NCBI RefSeq assembly: GCF_000382285.1
Contig: NZ_KB907944.1
Span: 1-50,051, forward strand
Length of the DNA stretch: 50,051 nt
Source: Solimonas variicoloris DSM 15731
GTDB taxonomy: Bacteria; Pseudomonadota; Gammaproteobacteria; Nevskiales; Nevskiaceae
Direction of reading: 5' to 3'
Part shown: positions 6,663-17,032 of the stretch, piece after piece
How positions within the stretch are numbered: the first letter of the stretch is position 1
How the letters are laid out: every line of letters starts with the position of its first letter
The notes under the pieces: generated by a model
Told to the model about the DNA's origin: nothing
The model's database searches: none
Seen by the model: only the letters and a program-made list of their open reading frames with translations
Made by a program: the position numbers and the translations under genes

Positions 6663-8848
6663 GCATCGCTCCGCGCCGGGTCAGCCCCGGAATGGGGGGA
6701 CGTGTCGAGCGGCACGCGCAGCCGCAGCACGACGCGGCCCGCTTCGCCGCGAATGTCCAGCTCGCCGCCGAGCTTCTGCGTGCGGCTGCGCATGCTGCGC
6801 AGGCCGTTGCCGCTGCGCCACTGCGGCGGCGGCCGGCAGCTGCCGTCGTTGGCGATGCTCAGCAGCAGCTGGCCGTGCTCGCTCGACAGGCGGACTTCGA
6901 TGAGCGTCGGATGCGCGTGACGCAGCGCGTTGCTGATCGCTTCGCGCAGCACGCGCGCCAGGTGCAGCTGGTGCGTGGCATCGAGGCGCCAGTCCGGCAG
7001 CGGCTGGACCTCGTCCCAGATCACGCGCACGCCGGCCGCTTCGCAGCGCTCGTGCAGTTCGGCGCGCCACTCGGCGAGCGCCTCGGCGAGCGGCTGCGGT
7101 TCGGCGCCGAGGCCGTGCACGATCAGGCGCAGGCTCGCCAGCGTTTCGCGGATCGCCTGCGCCTGCTCGCCGTCGGCGCGGTGCAGCAGCGTCAGCAGGC
7201 GCGCACCGACGTCGTCGTGCAGATCGGCGGCGACGCGCGTGCGCTCGCGCTCGATACTGGCCTCGACCGCATCCTGATAGGCGACGATGCGTTCGAGCAC
7301 CGCGCGCACCGCCGCCGCCAGACGCGCGTCCTGACGGTGGAACAGGCGGTTGCCGTGGTCGGCCCAGTGCACTTCCCAGCCTGGCCAGCGGCCGATGCCG
7401 GGCACGCGCAGCACGGTGCCGTCGGCGACGATGCGCACTTTGTCCGGCACCCCTGCTTCGAGCGGCACCAGTTGCAGCGGCGCGAACAGCCGGCGCAGCG
7501 ATTCGGGCAACAGGCGTTCGGCGGCCAGCGGCGAGTCGGCGATGATCTCGCGCAGCAGCGCCGGCACGTCGCGCATGCGGCGCAGGCCGAAGCGCTGCAG
7601 GACCCGCGTGGCGAGCCATTGCCGCAGCGGAAAGTACAGCCAGCCGGCGATCGCCAGCGCCATCGCCAGCGCCGCCGGCTGGCTCATGTCGAGCACCGAG
7701 ACGAACAGCAGGTCGAAGATCACCACCGCGGCGCCGCCGCCGACCAGCGCCAGGGCGCGGAACCACCAGGTTTCGAGGTCGAACAGGCGGTAGCGGGCGA
7801 TGCCGAGCGCGAGGCCCAACGAGACCAGCCACATCAGGCCGAAGCCGTAGGCCTGCAGCTCTCCGGTATCGATGCCGGCCAGCGCCGGAATCAGCACCAC
7901 GAACATGTAGGCGCTGCTGCCGAGGAACCACGACAGCAGGAACCACTGCAGCGCGGCGCGGCGCAGCGGATCACCGCGCGCGCCGCGCCACTGCACGATC
8001 GCCAGCGCCGCCGCCAGCAGCACGCTGAGCAGGATCGCGGCCTGCACGCCGCGATTGGCGAACGGCAGCAGGTGCAGCGCCTCGAGGAGCCAGAGGCCGG
8101 CGTAGCCGAGCACCAGCAGCGCGCTCCAGCGCGGCGCGCCGAGGCTGCGCGGGTAGTGGAACAGCACCGCGGCGAAGGCCCCGGCGCAGATCAGCGCGCC
8201 GCCCTGGTTGAGCTGCGAGAGCCAGCCGAACAGCGTCGCCGGCAGCGCCAGTTCGCGGCTGCTGTAGACCGCGGCGCTGCCGGCCATCAGCAGCGTGCCG
8301 AAGCCGGTGATCAGCAGGTACACGGAGGCCGGCTGCTCGCGGCGGAACGCCCAGATCGCGGCGCCGACCATCCAGCAGGCGGCGGCGGCGAAGACCTGCA
8401 GCCAGAACGTGAACGGCAGATCGGCGATCGGCCGGTGCACGCGCGGCCGCAGCGTCACGCTGCGACCGTCGGCGAGCAGCAGGCGCAGTTGCGGCCCGGC
8501 CTGCAGCGTCGCCAGTCGCTGCTGGCGGACCATGAATGCGGCGAAGCTCGCGTAATCGGCATAGGCGATGTCGGGTTCCGCCGCCAGGTCGTCGCCGCGC
8601 AGGGCGACGTGGCCGGCCTCGCCGTCGAGCGCGACGAGCACGTCGCCGCGCCGCAGCAGGTCGGCAGCCGGGCCTTTGGCGGCCAGCACGCGCGGCGGCG
8701 CATCGGGGTGCTCGGCGGCGAGCTTGACGCCGAGATAGGGCTGGCCGCTGGCCAGCGTCAGGCACAGCGCCGTCGCCAGGCCGGTGATCGCCAGCGCGAT
8801 CCAGAGGACGCGAGACGGCGGCAGCGACGAACGGCGCAGGGCGGACAT
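6659..8848 (-). CDS. Membrane sensor histidine kinase with PDZ-like sensor region
   Basis: A 729-residue NarX/DegS-type kinase. One N-terminal membrane segment (about residues 13-33) is followed by a roughly 110-residue region with a PDZ-like pattern (YLGVKLAAEH, then GPAADLLRRGDVLVALDGE). Six or more hydrophobic helices follow, up to about residue 415, then a cytoplasmic linker. The HisKA_3 phosphorylation motif lies at ERERTRVAADLHDDVGARLL, with His544 as acceptor. The ATPase domain shows REAISNALRHA (N640), ANDGS and the GNGLRSMRSRTQKLGG glycine box. It is coupled to the response regulator by an ATGA overlap. A PDZ-like domain before a bundle of membrane helices suggests sensing of an exported peptide or protein, but that is inference. 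Confidence 0.9.
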   Translation of the reverse strand: MSALRRSSLPPSRVLWIALAITGLATALCLTLASGQPYLGVKLAAEHPDAPPRVLAAKGPAADLLRRGDVLVALDGEAGHVALRGDDLAAEPDIAYADYASFAAFMVRQQRLATLQAGPQLRLLLADGRSVTLRPRVHRPIADLPFTFWLQVFAAAACWMVGAAIWAFRREQPASVYLLITGFGTLLMAGSAAVYSSRELALPATLFGWLSQLNQGGALICAGAFAAVLFHYPRSLGAPRWSALLVLGYAGLWLLEALHLLPFANRGVQAAILLSVLLAAALAIVQWRGARGDPLRRAALQWFLLSWFLGSSAYMFVVLIPALAGIDTGELQAYGFGLMWLVSLGLALGIARYRLFDLETWWFRALALVGGGAAVVIFDLLFVSVLDMSQPAALAMALAIAGWLYFPLRQWLATRVLQRFGLRRMRDVPALLREIIADSPLAAERLLPESLRRLFAPLQLVPLEAGVPDKVRIVADGTVLRVPGIGRWPGWEVHWADHGNRLFHRQDARLAAAVRAVLERIVAYQDAVEASIERERTRVAADLHDDVGARLLTLLHRADGEQAQAIRETLASLRLIVHGLGAEPQPLAEALAEWRAELHERCEAAGVRVIWDEVQPLPDWRLDATHQLHLARVLREAISNALRHAHPTLIEVRLSSEHGQLLLSIANDGSCRPPPQWRSGNGLRSMRSRTQKLGGELDIRGEAGRVVLRLRVPLDTSPHSGADPARSDA

Positions 8849-8955
8849 GCCGCGACTTTACTGGGAAATCGTCGCGCCGCCGATCGCCCTGCCGCCGTCC
8901 GTCCCCGGCGGCGGGCAGGTCGTCGCCGGCGCCCGGGTCGGCGCGGCCGATGCCG

Positions 8956-8961
8956 CATAAT
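8956..8961 (+). promoter_or_regulatory. Candidate -10 element for the exported coiled-coil protein gene
   Basis: CATAAT sits 30 bases upstream of the ATG at 8991, in the 142-base divergent region between this gene and the sensor kinase gene. The surrounding DNA is otherwise nearly all G+C. No good -35 hexamer is seen, so confidence is low. Confidence 0.3.
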
Positions 8962-8990
8962 CGGCGCCGGGGTTCGAGACGGAACGGCTG

Positions 8991-9653
8991 ATGCGAAGCT
9001 TGTCGAAGCGGGGACTGGCGGTGGTTGTGGGCGTGGCGCTGTCAGCCGGCGCCGTGGCTGCGCCGCCGGCGGCGCAGAATCATCGCGTGCAGTGCTGGAC
9101 CGACGAGCGCGGCCAGCGCGCCTGCGGCGATTCGGTGCCGCCGCAGTACGTCGGCCAGGAGCGCCAGGTGTTCGACGGCCAGGGCCGCGTGCGCGAGGTC
9201 AAGCCGCGCGAGAAGACCGACGCCGAATACGCCGCCGAGGCGCAGGCGGCGCGCGAGCGCGAGGAAGCCGCGCGCCGGGCGCAGAAGCAGCGCGACTACG
9301 ACCGCTTCCTGCTCGGCACCTACAACAGCGAGAAGGACATCGAACGCGCGCGCGACGAGCGCATCGCCATGCTCGACGGCCGCCAGCGGCTCGCCGCGCG
9401 CACCATCGCCGATAACGAGAAGGCCGTCGCCCAGCAGCAGGCGCGCATCGACGGTCTGCTCAAGGCCGGCAAGACGCCGGGGTCGGCGCTGACGCAGAAG
9501 CTCGAAGACCTGAAGCGCACGCTGGATGCGAACCGCCAGGCGCACGCCGAGTTCGACGCCGAGAAGCGCGAAGTCGCCGAGAAATACGGTGACGACCTGG
9601 CGCGCTACCGCGCGCTGCGCGCGCAGCAGGTCGCGCCGAAGCCGTCGCCCTAG
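8991..9653 (+). CDS. Exported protein with DUF4124-like N-terminus and long coiled coil
   Basis: A 220-residue protein with a signal peptide at residues 1-23 (hydrophobic core VVVGVALSAGAVA, cleavage near VAA-PP), so it is probably periplasmic. After it comes a short segment VQCWTDERGQRACGDSVPP with two cysteines, similar to the start of DUF4124 domains. From about residue 70 to the end the sequence is highly charged and alpha-helical with heptad character (EAQAAREREEAARRAQKQRD and on), typical of a coiled coil. The gene stands alone, divergent from the sensor kinase and convergent with the dehydrogenase gene. No function can be assigned; family naming of the N-terminal part is tentative. Confidence 0.82.
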   Translation: MRSLSKRGLAVVVGVALSAGAVAAPPAAQNHRVQCWTDERGQRACGDSVPPQYVGQERQVFDGQGRVREVKPREKTDAEYAAEAQAAREREEAARRAQKQRDYDRFLLGTYNSEKDIERARDERIAMLDGRQRLAARTIADNEKAVAQQQARIDGLLKAGKTPGSALTQKLEDLKRTLDANRQAHAEFDAEKREVAEKYGDDLARYRALRAQQVAPKPSP

Positions 9654-9686
9654 GGCCTGTCAGCGCGCCTGGCGTTGCGGCCCTAG
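9650..9686. terminator. Dyad between convergent genes, overlapping both stop codons
   Basis: CTAGGGCC at 9650-9657 and GGCCCTAG at 9679-9686 form a perfect eight-base inverted repeat around a 21-base loop. The TAG stop of the exported protein gene and the TAG stop of the dehydrogenase gene on the other strand both lie inside the arms. There is no T-tract, so a true intrinsic terminator is uncertain. Confidence 0.35.
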
Positions 9687-10585
9687 TCGAAGCGCGCGCG
9701 CTCGCCGCCTTCGGGCTGGCCGGCGCGGCGCGCGGCGAGGCGGGCGATGACCGACCAGTCGGCATCGCCGTCGCCGGCGGCGAGGCCTTCGAGCATCGCG
9801 TCGCGCAGCAGGCTGGCCAGCGGCAACGGCACCTGCGCCGCATCGCCGGCGGCCAGCGCCAGACGCACGTCCTTGAGTCCGAGGCGCAGCTTGAAGCCGG
9901 CCGGCTCGTAGCGCCGCTCGGCGATCAGTGCCCCGTAGTTCTTGTAGACCGGCGCGGCGAACAGCGTGCCGGTCAGCATTTCGATCAGCTCGGTCGGGCT
10001 GACGCCGTAGGCCTGGCCGAGTGCCGCGGCTTCGCCCATCGCCTCCAGCGCGGCGGCGATCATGAAGTTGCCGGAAATCTTCAGTGCGTTGGCGCGCACC
10101 GGGTCCGCGCCGAGCCGCCAGGTCTTCTGGCCGATCGCCGCGAGCAGCGGCAGCACGCGATCGACGGCGTCCTCGCGGCCGGCGGCGAGCACCTGCAGCG
10201 TGCCGGCGGCCGCCGCGTCCGGACGGCCGAACACCGGCGCCGAGACGTAGCCGAGGCCGTTCTCGGCGTGACGCTCGTCGAGTTCGCGCGCCAGCGCGGT
10301 CGAGATCGTCGCCAGGTTGACGTGCACGAGTCCGGTCGCGGCGCGGCCCAGCGCGCCGCTGTCGAGCAGCACCTCGCGCAGCGCCGCGTCGTCGGCGAGC
10401 ATCGAGAACAGCGCGGTGCCGCGCAGCGTTTCGTCGACCGTGGCGGCAGCCTCGGCACCGAGCGCGACCAGTTCGTGAACCGGCGTCTGCGAGCGGTTCC
10501 AGACAACGACGCGATGGCCGGCCTTGAGCAGATTGGCGGCGATGCCGCGGCCCATGCCGCCGAGTCCGATGAAGCCGATATCCAT
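9683..10585 (-). CDS. NAD(P)-dependent beta-hydroxyacid dehydrogenase (3-hydroxyisobutyrate dehydrogenase family)
   Basis: A 300-residue cytosolic dehydrogenase. The Rossmann motif GFIGLGGMGRGIAANL opens the protein and the catalytic lysine is K169 in ANALKISGNFM. The substrate loop reads SAPVFGRPDAAAAGTL rather than the usual SGG form, placing it nearer the glyoxylate-reductase and imine-reductase-like members than true MmsB; the substrate is therefore open. The start is well supported by AAGGAG eight bases upstream of the ATG. It lies 46 bases downstream of argB on the same strand, so it may be transcribed with the coaBC-dut-argB group, although the function has no evident link to arginine synthesis. 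Confidence 0.87.
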   Translation of the reverse strand: MDIGFIGLGGMGRGIAANLLKAGHRVVVWNRSQTPVHELVALGAEAAATVDETLRGTALFSMLADDAALREVLLDSGALGRAATGLVHVNLATISTALARELDERHAENGLGYVSAPVFGRPDAAAAGTLQVLAAGREDAVDRVLPLLAAIGQKTWRLGADPVRANALKISGNFMIAAALEAMGEAAALGQAYGVSPTELIEMLTGTLFAAPVYKNYGALIAERRYEPAGFKLRLGLKDVRLALAAGDAAQVPLPLASLLRDAMLEGLAAGDGDADWSVIARLAARRAGQPEGGERARFD

Positions 10586-10631
10586 GAGGCGTCTCCTTGA
10601 ATCGGGCTCCGGGCGGCGGCGCGCCGTTCGG

Positions 10632-12018
<1,387 letters not shown>

Positions 12019-12094
12019 GGCGGAGCGGTGCGGAGTGGGGCCGGCGCGTCGGGCACGCCGGACGGAAAGCGAAAAAAGGGCGAGCGCCCGCGCC

Positions 12095-13327
12095 TCAGGC
12101 CGGCGCGGCGGCGCGGGCGTGGAAGCGCTCGGCGATCAGCGCCGCGAGCTGGCGCGCGATCTCGGTCTTGCTGGCGTGCGGCAGCTCGCGGCCGCCGCCC
12201 GGCCAGTAGACCGACAGCGCGTTGTCGTCGCGATCGAAGGCGCGGCCGCGGCCGACCCAGTTGGCGGCGATCAGGTCGAGCTTCTTGCGCGTGAGCTTGC
12301 CGCGCGCGTGTTCTTCGAGCTTCTCGGTCTCGGCGGCGAAGCCGGCCACGAACAGCCGCGCGTCCTGTTCGCGCACGGCGCTGATGACGTCCGGATTGCG
12401 GTGCAGCGTCAGCTGCAGGGTGGCGTCGTTCTTCTTGATCTTCTCGTCGGCGACGCCGTCGACGCGGTAGTCGGCGACCGCGGCGGCGCCGACGAAGATC
12501 TGCGCGCCGCGCGCCGTCTGCAGCGCGGCGTCGAGCAGTTCCTGCGCGGTCTCGATGTCGATGCGGGTGACGCCGGCCGGCGTCGCCAGGCTGGTCGGCC
12601 CGCTGAGCAGCGTCACTTCGGCGCCGAGCGCGCGCAGCGCGGCGGCGAGCGCGTAGCCCATCTTGCCGGACGAGCGATTGGTGATGAAGCGCACCGGGTC
12701 GATCGGTTCGCGCGTCGGGCCGGCGGTGACGACGGCCTTCACGCCGCTGAGCGGGCCGTGCCCGAAGCGCTGCGCGACCGCCTCGCGGATCTGCAGCGGC
12801 TCGGTCATGCGGCCGTCGCCGATCTCGCCGCAGGCCTGCGCGCCGGCGCCGGGGCCGATCACCTGCACGCCGCGCGCCACCAGCGTGGCGACGTTGGCCT
12901 GCGTCGCCGGGTTCGCCCACATCAGGCGGTTCATCGCCGGCGCGATCGCGATCGGCTTGTCGGTTGCCAGGCACAGGGTGCTGAGCAGATCGTCGGCGAG
13001 GCCGTGCGCGAGGCGGGCGATGACGTCGGCCGAGGCCGGCGCGATCAGGATCAGGTCCGGCCAGCGCGCGAGCTCGATGTGACCCATCGCCGCTTCGGCG
13101 GCGGGGTCGAGCAGCGAGGTGCGCACCGGGCGGCCGGACAGCGCCTGGAAGGTCAGCGGCGTGACGAATTCCTGGGCGCCGGCGGTCATCACGACCTGCA
13201 CCTCGGCGCCGGCTTCGAGCAGGCGCCGCGTCAGGTCGGCGGCCTTGTAGGCGGCGATGCCGCCGGTCACGCCGAGCACGATGCGGCGTTCTGCGAGATT
13301 CGGCACGGTTGGGGTCGCGGCGTTCAT
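12095..13327 (-). CDS. coaBC: Bifunctional phosphopantothenoylcysteine decarboxylase/phosphopantothenate-cysteine ligase
   Basis: A 410-residue enzyme performing two consecutive steps of coenzyme A synthesis. The N-terminal FMN-dependent decarboxylase (CoaC, about residues 1-195) shows [15 protein letters not shown], the FMN and substrate motif APAMNRLMW with its Asn, and the cysteine flap [10 protein letters not shown]. The C-terminal CTP-dependent ligase (CoaB, about 196-405) shows [26 protein letters not shown] and the conserved KIKKND lysines. It is divergent from radC, with 48 bases between start codons, and heads the coaBC-dut-argB group. Confidence 0.97.
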   Translation of the reverse strand: MNAATPTVPNLAERRIVLGVTGGIAAYKAADLTRRLLEAGAEVQVVMTAGAQEFVTPLTFQALSGRPVRTSLLDPAAEAAMGHIELARWPDLILIAPASADVIARLAHGLADDLLSTLCLATDKPIAIAPAMNRLMWANPATQANVATLVARGVQVIGPGAGAQACGEIGDGRMTEPLQIREAVAQRFGHGPLSGVKAVVTAGPTREPIDPVRFITNRSSGKMGYALAAALRALGAEVTLLSGPTSLATPAGVTRIDIETAQELLDAALQTARGAQIFVGAAAVADYRVDGVADEKIKKNDATLQLTLHRNPDVISAVREQDARLFVAGFAAETEKLEEHARGKLTRKKLDLIAANWVGRGRAFDRDDNALSVYWPGGGRELPHASKTEIARQLAALIAERFHARAAAPA

Positions 13328-13375
13328 CGCAACATTCTAGCGGGCTTGCAGCGGGGCAAGGCCCGGGGAGGAGCC

Positions 13376-14050
13376 ATGGCGATCCGCGACTGGCCGGCCG
13401 GCGAGCGTCCGCGCGAGAAACTGCTCGCGCGCGGCCCCGCCAGCCTGAGCGATGCCGAACTGCTGGCGATCTTTCTGCGCACCGGCGTCGCCGGCAAGAG
13501 TGCGGTGGCGCTGGCGCGCGAGCTGATCGACGGCTTCGGCGGCCTGCGCGCGCTGCTGCGCGCCGATCTGCCGCGCTTCTGCGCCGGCAAGGGCCTCGGC
13601 ACCGCCAAGTACGCGCAGCTGCAGGCGGTGCTGGAGCTGGCGCGCCGCCATCTGGCCGAGGAACTGCGTCACGGCGAGGCGCTCAGCGATCCGCTGGCGG
13701 CCGGGCGTTTCCTGCGCGCGCGGCTGCGCGATCTCGACCACGAGGTCTTCGCCGCGCTGTTCCTTGACGCGCAGCACCGCGTGCTGGCCTTCGAGGAACT
13801 GGCGCGCGGCACGCTCGACGGCGCCGCCGTCTATCCGCGCGAGGTCGTCAAGGCGGCGCTGCGCCATCAGGCGGCGGCGGTGATCTTCGCGCACAACCAT
13901 CCGAGCGGGCATGCCGAGCCGAGCGCCGCCGACCGCGCGCTGACCGAGCGCCTGCGCCAGGCGCTCGGCACGATCGATGTGCGCGTGCTCGATCATCTGG
14001 TGATCGGCGAGGGCGCGCCGGCCAGTTTCGCGGCGCGCGGCTGGCTGTAG
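13376..14050 (+). CDS. radC: RadC family JAB-domain protein
   Basis: A 224-residue protein of the RadC (YicR) family. The N-terminal region [16 protein letters not shown] and the helix-hairpin-helix-like segment up to about residue 90 precede an MPN/JAB metal-binding domain with the zinc motif [14 protein letters not shown] at about residues 174-187. Its biochemical role is unresolved; the old link to recombination repair in E. coli was withdrawn. I use the ATG at 13376, which has GGGGAGGAG upstream and begins at the family's conserved IRDWP; the frame is open far upstream but that is antisense to coaBC and dut. Pairing with divergent coaBC is conserved in gammaproteobacteria. Confidence 0.96.
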   Translation: MAIRDWPAGERPREKLLARGPASLSDAELLAIFLRTGVAGKSAVALARELIDGFGGLRALLRADLPRFCAGKGLGTAKYAQLQAVLELARRHLAEELRHGEALSDPLAAGRFLRARLRDLDHEVFAALFLDAQHRVLAFEELARGTLDGAAVYPREVVKAALRHQAAAVIFAHNHPSGHAEPSAADRALTERLRQALGTIDVRVLDHLVIGEGAPASFAARGWL

Positions 14051-14152
14051 GCCGATGCCCCTCGACCTCACTGCGCGCCGCGGGCATGCTGCGCCGGTGC
14101 ATCCTGCGGCGGGCGTGCGGTCGGGCGCGAGCCGCGATCCGGGGAGGGCGCG

Positions 14153-15259
14153 ATGAAGCACGGACGCAGACGGTTCGGACTGACGCTGGCGCTGCTCGTG
14201 CTGTATCTGGCGTTCTGGCCGGTGCCGATCCGGCCGGTCGCCTGGCAGGCGCCGCTGCCGCCGCCGACCGAGCAGTATCCGCAGAACGGCCAGCTGCGCG
14301 ATCTCGAGCGCCTCGCCGACGGCGTCGGCACCGGCCCGGAAGGCCTGGCGATCGACACCCAGGGCCGGCTCTATGCCGGCTACGAGGACGGCCGCGTGAT
14401 GCGCTTCGATCTCAACGGCGAGCACGGCGAAGTCCTCGCCGACACCGGCGGACGGCCGCTCGGCATCAGCGTCAGCGCCAAGGGCGTGTTCGTCGCCGAC
14501 GCGATGCGCGGCCTGCTGCAGATCACCGATGGCGGCGCCGTGAAGGTGCTCAGCAGCGGCGCCGACGGCATCCCGTTCCGCTTCGTCGACGACGTCGACC
14601 AGTCGGCCGCCGATCCCTACCTCTACTTCAGTGACGCCTCGGCGCGCTTCGGCTACCGGCAGGCGATGGCGGACATCCTCGAGCACGGCGACAGCGGCCG
14701 CCTGCTGCGCTACGACCCGCAGACCGGCGAGACGCGCACGCTGCTGCGCGGCCTGCATTTCGCCAACGGCGTCGCCGTCGGGCCGGGCGGCGAGTACGTG
14801 CTGGTTTCCGAGATGGGCGCCTACCGCGTGCTGCGCTACTGGCTCAAGGGCGCGCGCGCCGGCCGGCATGAGGTGTTCGTCGACAACCTGCCGGGCTTCC
14901 CCGACAACCTCAGCATCGACCACGATCACGGCTGCGTGTGGCTGGCGCTGTACGCGCCGCGCCTGCCGCAACTCGACGCGATGGCCGCGCATCCGGGCCT
15001 GCGCACGCTGCTGTACCGCGTGCCGACGTTCTTGTGGCCGAAGCTGCGCCCGCGCAGCTGGGCGCTGTCGTTCGATTTCGACGGCCGGCTGCTGCAGAAC
15101 CTGCAATACGAGGCGCCGCCGGAGCAGCCCCATGTGCGGCCCGCCTACGGGCCGGTCACCAGCGTGGTCCACTACGGCGGCACGCTCTATTTCGGCAGCG
15201 TCGCCGACACCGCGATCGGCCGCATCGCGATGCCGACCGAGGCGCTGGGCACGCCATGA
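14153..15259 (+). CDS. SMP-30/strictosidine-synthase-like beta-propeller protein
   Basis: A 368-residue protein with a single N-terminal membrane anchor or uncleaved signal (about residues 8-25, GLTLALLVLYLAFW), followed by a six-bladed beta-propeller. The blocks PEGLAIDTQGRLYAG, FRFVDDVD, YFSDASARFGY, GLHFANGVAV and FVDNLPGFPDNLS match the strictosidine-synthase/APMAP branch, whose bacterial members are usually lactonases or arylesterases rather than alkaloid synthases. GGGGAGGG lies upstream of the ATG. The gene is coupled by an ATGA overlap to the FAD oxidoreductase that follows, implying consecutive action on one compound or pathway. Substrate is unknown. Confidence 0.85.
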   Translation: MKHGRRRFGLTLALLVLYLAFWPVPIRPVAWQAPLPPPTEQYPQNGQLRDLERLADGVGTGPEGLAIDTQGRLYAGYEDGRVMRFDLNGEHGEVLADTGGRPLGISVSAKGVFVADAMRGLLQITDGGAVKVLSSGADGIPFRFVDDVDQSAADPYLYFSDASARFGYRQAMADILEHGDSGRLLRYDPQTGETRTLLRGLHFANGVAVGPGGEYVLVSEMGAYRVLRYWLKGARAGRHEVFVDNLPGFPDNLSIDHDHGCVWLALYAPRLPQLDAMAAHPGLRTLLYRVPTFLWPKLRPRSWALSFDFDGRLLQNLQYEAPPEQPHVRPAYGPVTSVVHYGGTLYFGSVADTAIGRIAMPTEALGTP

Positions 15260-16875
15260 GCGAGGTCTGGGATGCCGTCGTCATCGGCGGCGGTCACAAC
15301 GGTCTGGTCTGCGCGGCCTATCTGGCGCGCGCCGGCCGCCGCGTGCTGGTGCTCGAACGCCGCGAGCAGGTCGGCGGCGCGGCGGTCACCGAGGCGCTGG
15401 CGCCGGGCTATCGCGCGTCGACCGCCTCATACCTGATTTCGCTGCTGCTGCCCGCGGTCGAGCACGAGCTCGAACTGGCGCGCCACGGCTACAAGGTACT
15501 GCCGCGCAATCCCTCGTCGTTCACGCCGCTGCCGGACGGGCGCAGCCTGCTGCTCGGGCCGGACGCCGAGCTCAACCGGCGCGAGATCGCCGCCTTCTCG
15601 GCGCGCGACGCCGTGGCCTGGCCGCGCTACGAGGCCTGGCTGGCGCGCGTCGCCGAGGCGCTCGAGCCGGCGCTCGAGGACGTGCCGCCGGAGCTGCTGC
15701 CGGTGCCGCCCGGCCTGCGCCGCCGCGGCCTGCCCGAGCGTCTGCGCAATCTGCGCCGGCTGCTGCGCTTCCATCGCGCGCTGCGCCGGCTCGGCGACGA
15801 CCTGCCGGCGGCGCTCGAACTGCTGACCGGCGCGGCCAGTCCGATCCTCGACCGCTGGTTCGAGTCCGAGGCGCTGAAGGTGACGCTGGCGACCGACGCG
15901 GTCATCGGCGCGTTCGCGCCGCCGTCGGCGCCGGGCACCGGCTACGTGCTGCTGCATCACGTGATGGGCGTCGCCGGCGGCGCGCGCGGCGTCTGGGGCT
16001 ATGTCGAGGGCGGCATGGGCGCGCTCAGCGAGGCGCTGCGGCGCAGCGCCGAAGCGGCCGGCGCGACGATCCGCACCGGTGCGCCGGTCGCGCGCATCGA
16101 GGTCGAGCGCGGCCGTGCCGCGGCGGTGCGCCTGGCGTCCGGCGAGCGCCTCGCCGCGCGCACGATCGTCTCCAACGCCACGCCGGCGGTGACTTTCCTG
16201 CAGCTGCTCGAGGCCGGCACGCTGCCCGACGCGTTCCGCGCCGCCGTCGAGCGGATCGACTACGCGAGCCCAGTGATGAAGATCAATCTGGCGCTGTCCG
16301 AGCTGCCGGACTTCGCGAGCCGGCCGGGCAAGGACGAGGTCGGCGCTGCGCATCGCGGCACGATCCACATCGGCCCGACGCGCGACTACATCGAGCAGGC
16401 CTACGCCGACGCGCGCCGCGGCTGGCCGTCGCAGGCGCCGCTGGTCGAGCTGACGATCCCGACGTCGGTCGACCGCACGCTGGCGCCGCCCGGCCATCAC
16501 ATCGCGCAGCTGTTCGTGCAGTACGCGCCGTACCGGCTCGCCGAAGGCGACTGGGACGCGCAGGCGGACGCTTTCGCCGAGCGCTGCATCGACGCGGTGA
16601 CCGCCTATGCGCCGAACTTCCGCGACGCCGTGCTGCATCGCCAGGTGCTGTCGCCGCTCGAACTGGAGCGGCGCTTCGCGCTGACCGGCGGCAACATCTT
16701 TCACGGCGCGATGTCGCTGCACCAGCTGTTCGGCTTCCGCCCGGTGCCCGGCTGGGGCGACTACCGCACGCCGCTGCCGGGCCTTTACCTGTGCGGCGCC
16801 GGCGCGCACCCGGGCGGTGGCGTCAGCGGCGCACCGGGGCGCAACGCGGCGCGCGTGATCCTGCACCGCGCATGA
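15256..16875 (+). CDS. FAD-dependent oxidoreductase, PYROXD2/phytoene-desaturase-like
   Basis: A 539-residue flavoprotein. The dinucleotide-binding fold AVVIGGGHNGLVCAAYLARAG opens the protein, followed by LERREQVGGAA. The C-terminal FAD motif LYLCGAGAHPGGGVSGAPGRNAA is typical of the carotenoid-desaturase-like NAD(P)/FAD oxidoreductases that include human PYROXD2. The middle region (HHVMGVAGGARGVWGYVEGGMGALS) is also characteristic. No carotenoid genes lie nearby, so a desaturase role in carotenoid synthesis is not supported. The ATG overlaps the stop of the propeller protein gene (ATGA), and the pair probably acts together. No signal peptide is seen, so it is cytosolic or loosely membrane-associated. 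Confidence 0.88.
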   Translation: MSEVWDAVVIGGGHNGLVCAAYLARAGRRVLVLERREQVGGAAVTEALAPGYRASTASYLISLLLPAVEHELELARHGYKVLPRNPSSFTPLPDGRSLLLGPDAELNRREIAAFSARDAVAWPRYEAWLARVAEALEPALEDVPPELLPVPPGLRRRGLPERLRNLRRLLRFHRALRRLGDDLPAALELLTGAASPILDRWFESEALKVTLATDAVIGAFAPPSAPGTGYVLLHHVMGVAGGARGVWGYVEGGMGALSEALRRSAEAAGATIRTGAPVARIEVERGRAAAVRLASGERLAARTIVSNATPAVTFLQLLEAGTLPDAFRAAVERIDYASPVMKINLALSELPDFASRPGKDEVGAAHRGTIHIGPTRDYIEQAYADARRGWPSQAPLVELTIPTSVDRTLAPPGHHIAQLFVQYAPYRLAEGDWDAQADAFAERCIDAVTAYAPNFRDAVLHRQVLSPLELERRFALTGGNIFHGAMSLHQLFGFRPVPGWGDYRTPLPGLYLCGAGAHPGGGVSGAPGRNAARVILHRA

Positions 16876-17032
16876 GCGCGCCGGTCGCGCCGCGACCGCC
16901 GGTCGGCGGTCGTTTGCCCGCCGGCGGCGGCACGCACCCCACACTCGCGCCCGTGTCGACGTCCCCCCATCGCGCCACTCGAGTCGTCCGGTCCGGCCGG
17001 CGGTCGGCGCGCGCGCGGCGCGGGGATCGCCG

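Noticed and set aside
15256-16875. Calling this a phytoene desaturase (crtI)
   Set aside because: No other carotenoid gene is near, and the sequence blocks fit the PYROXD2-like group better.
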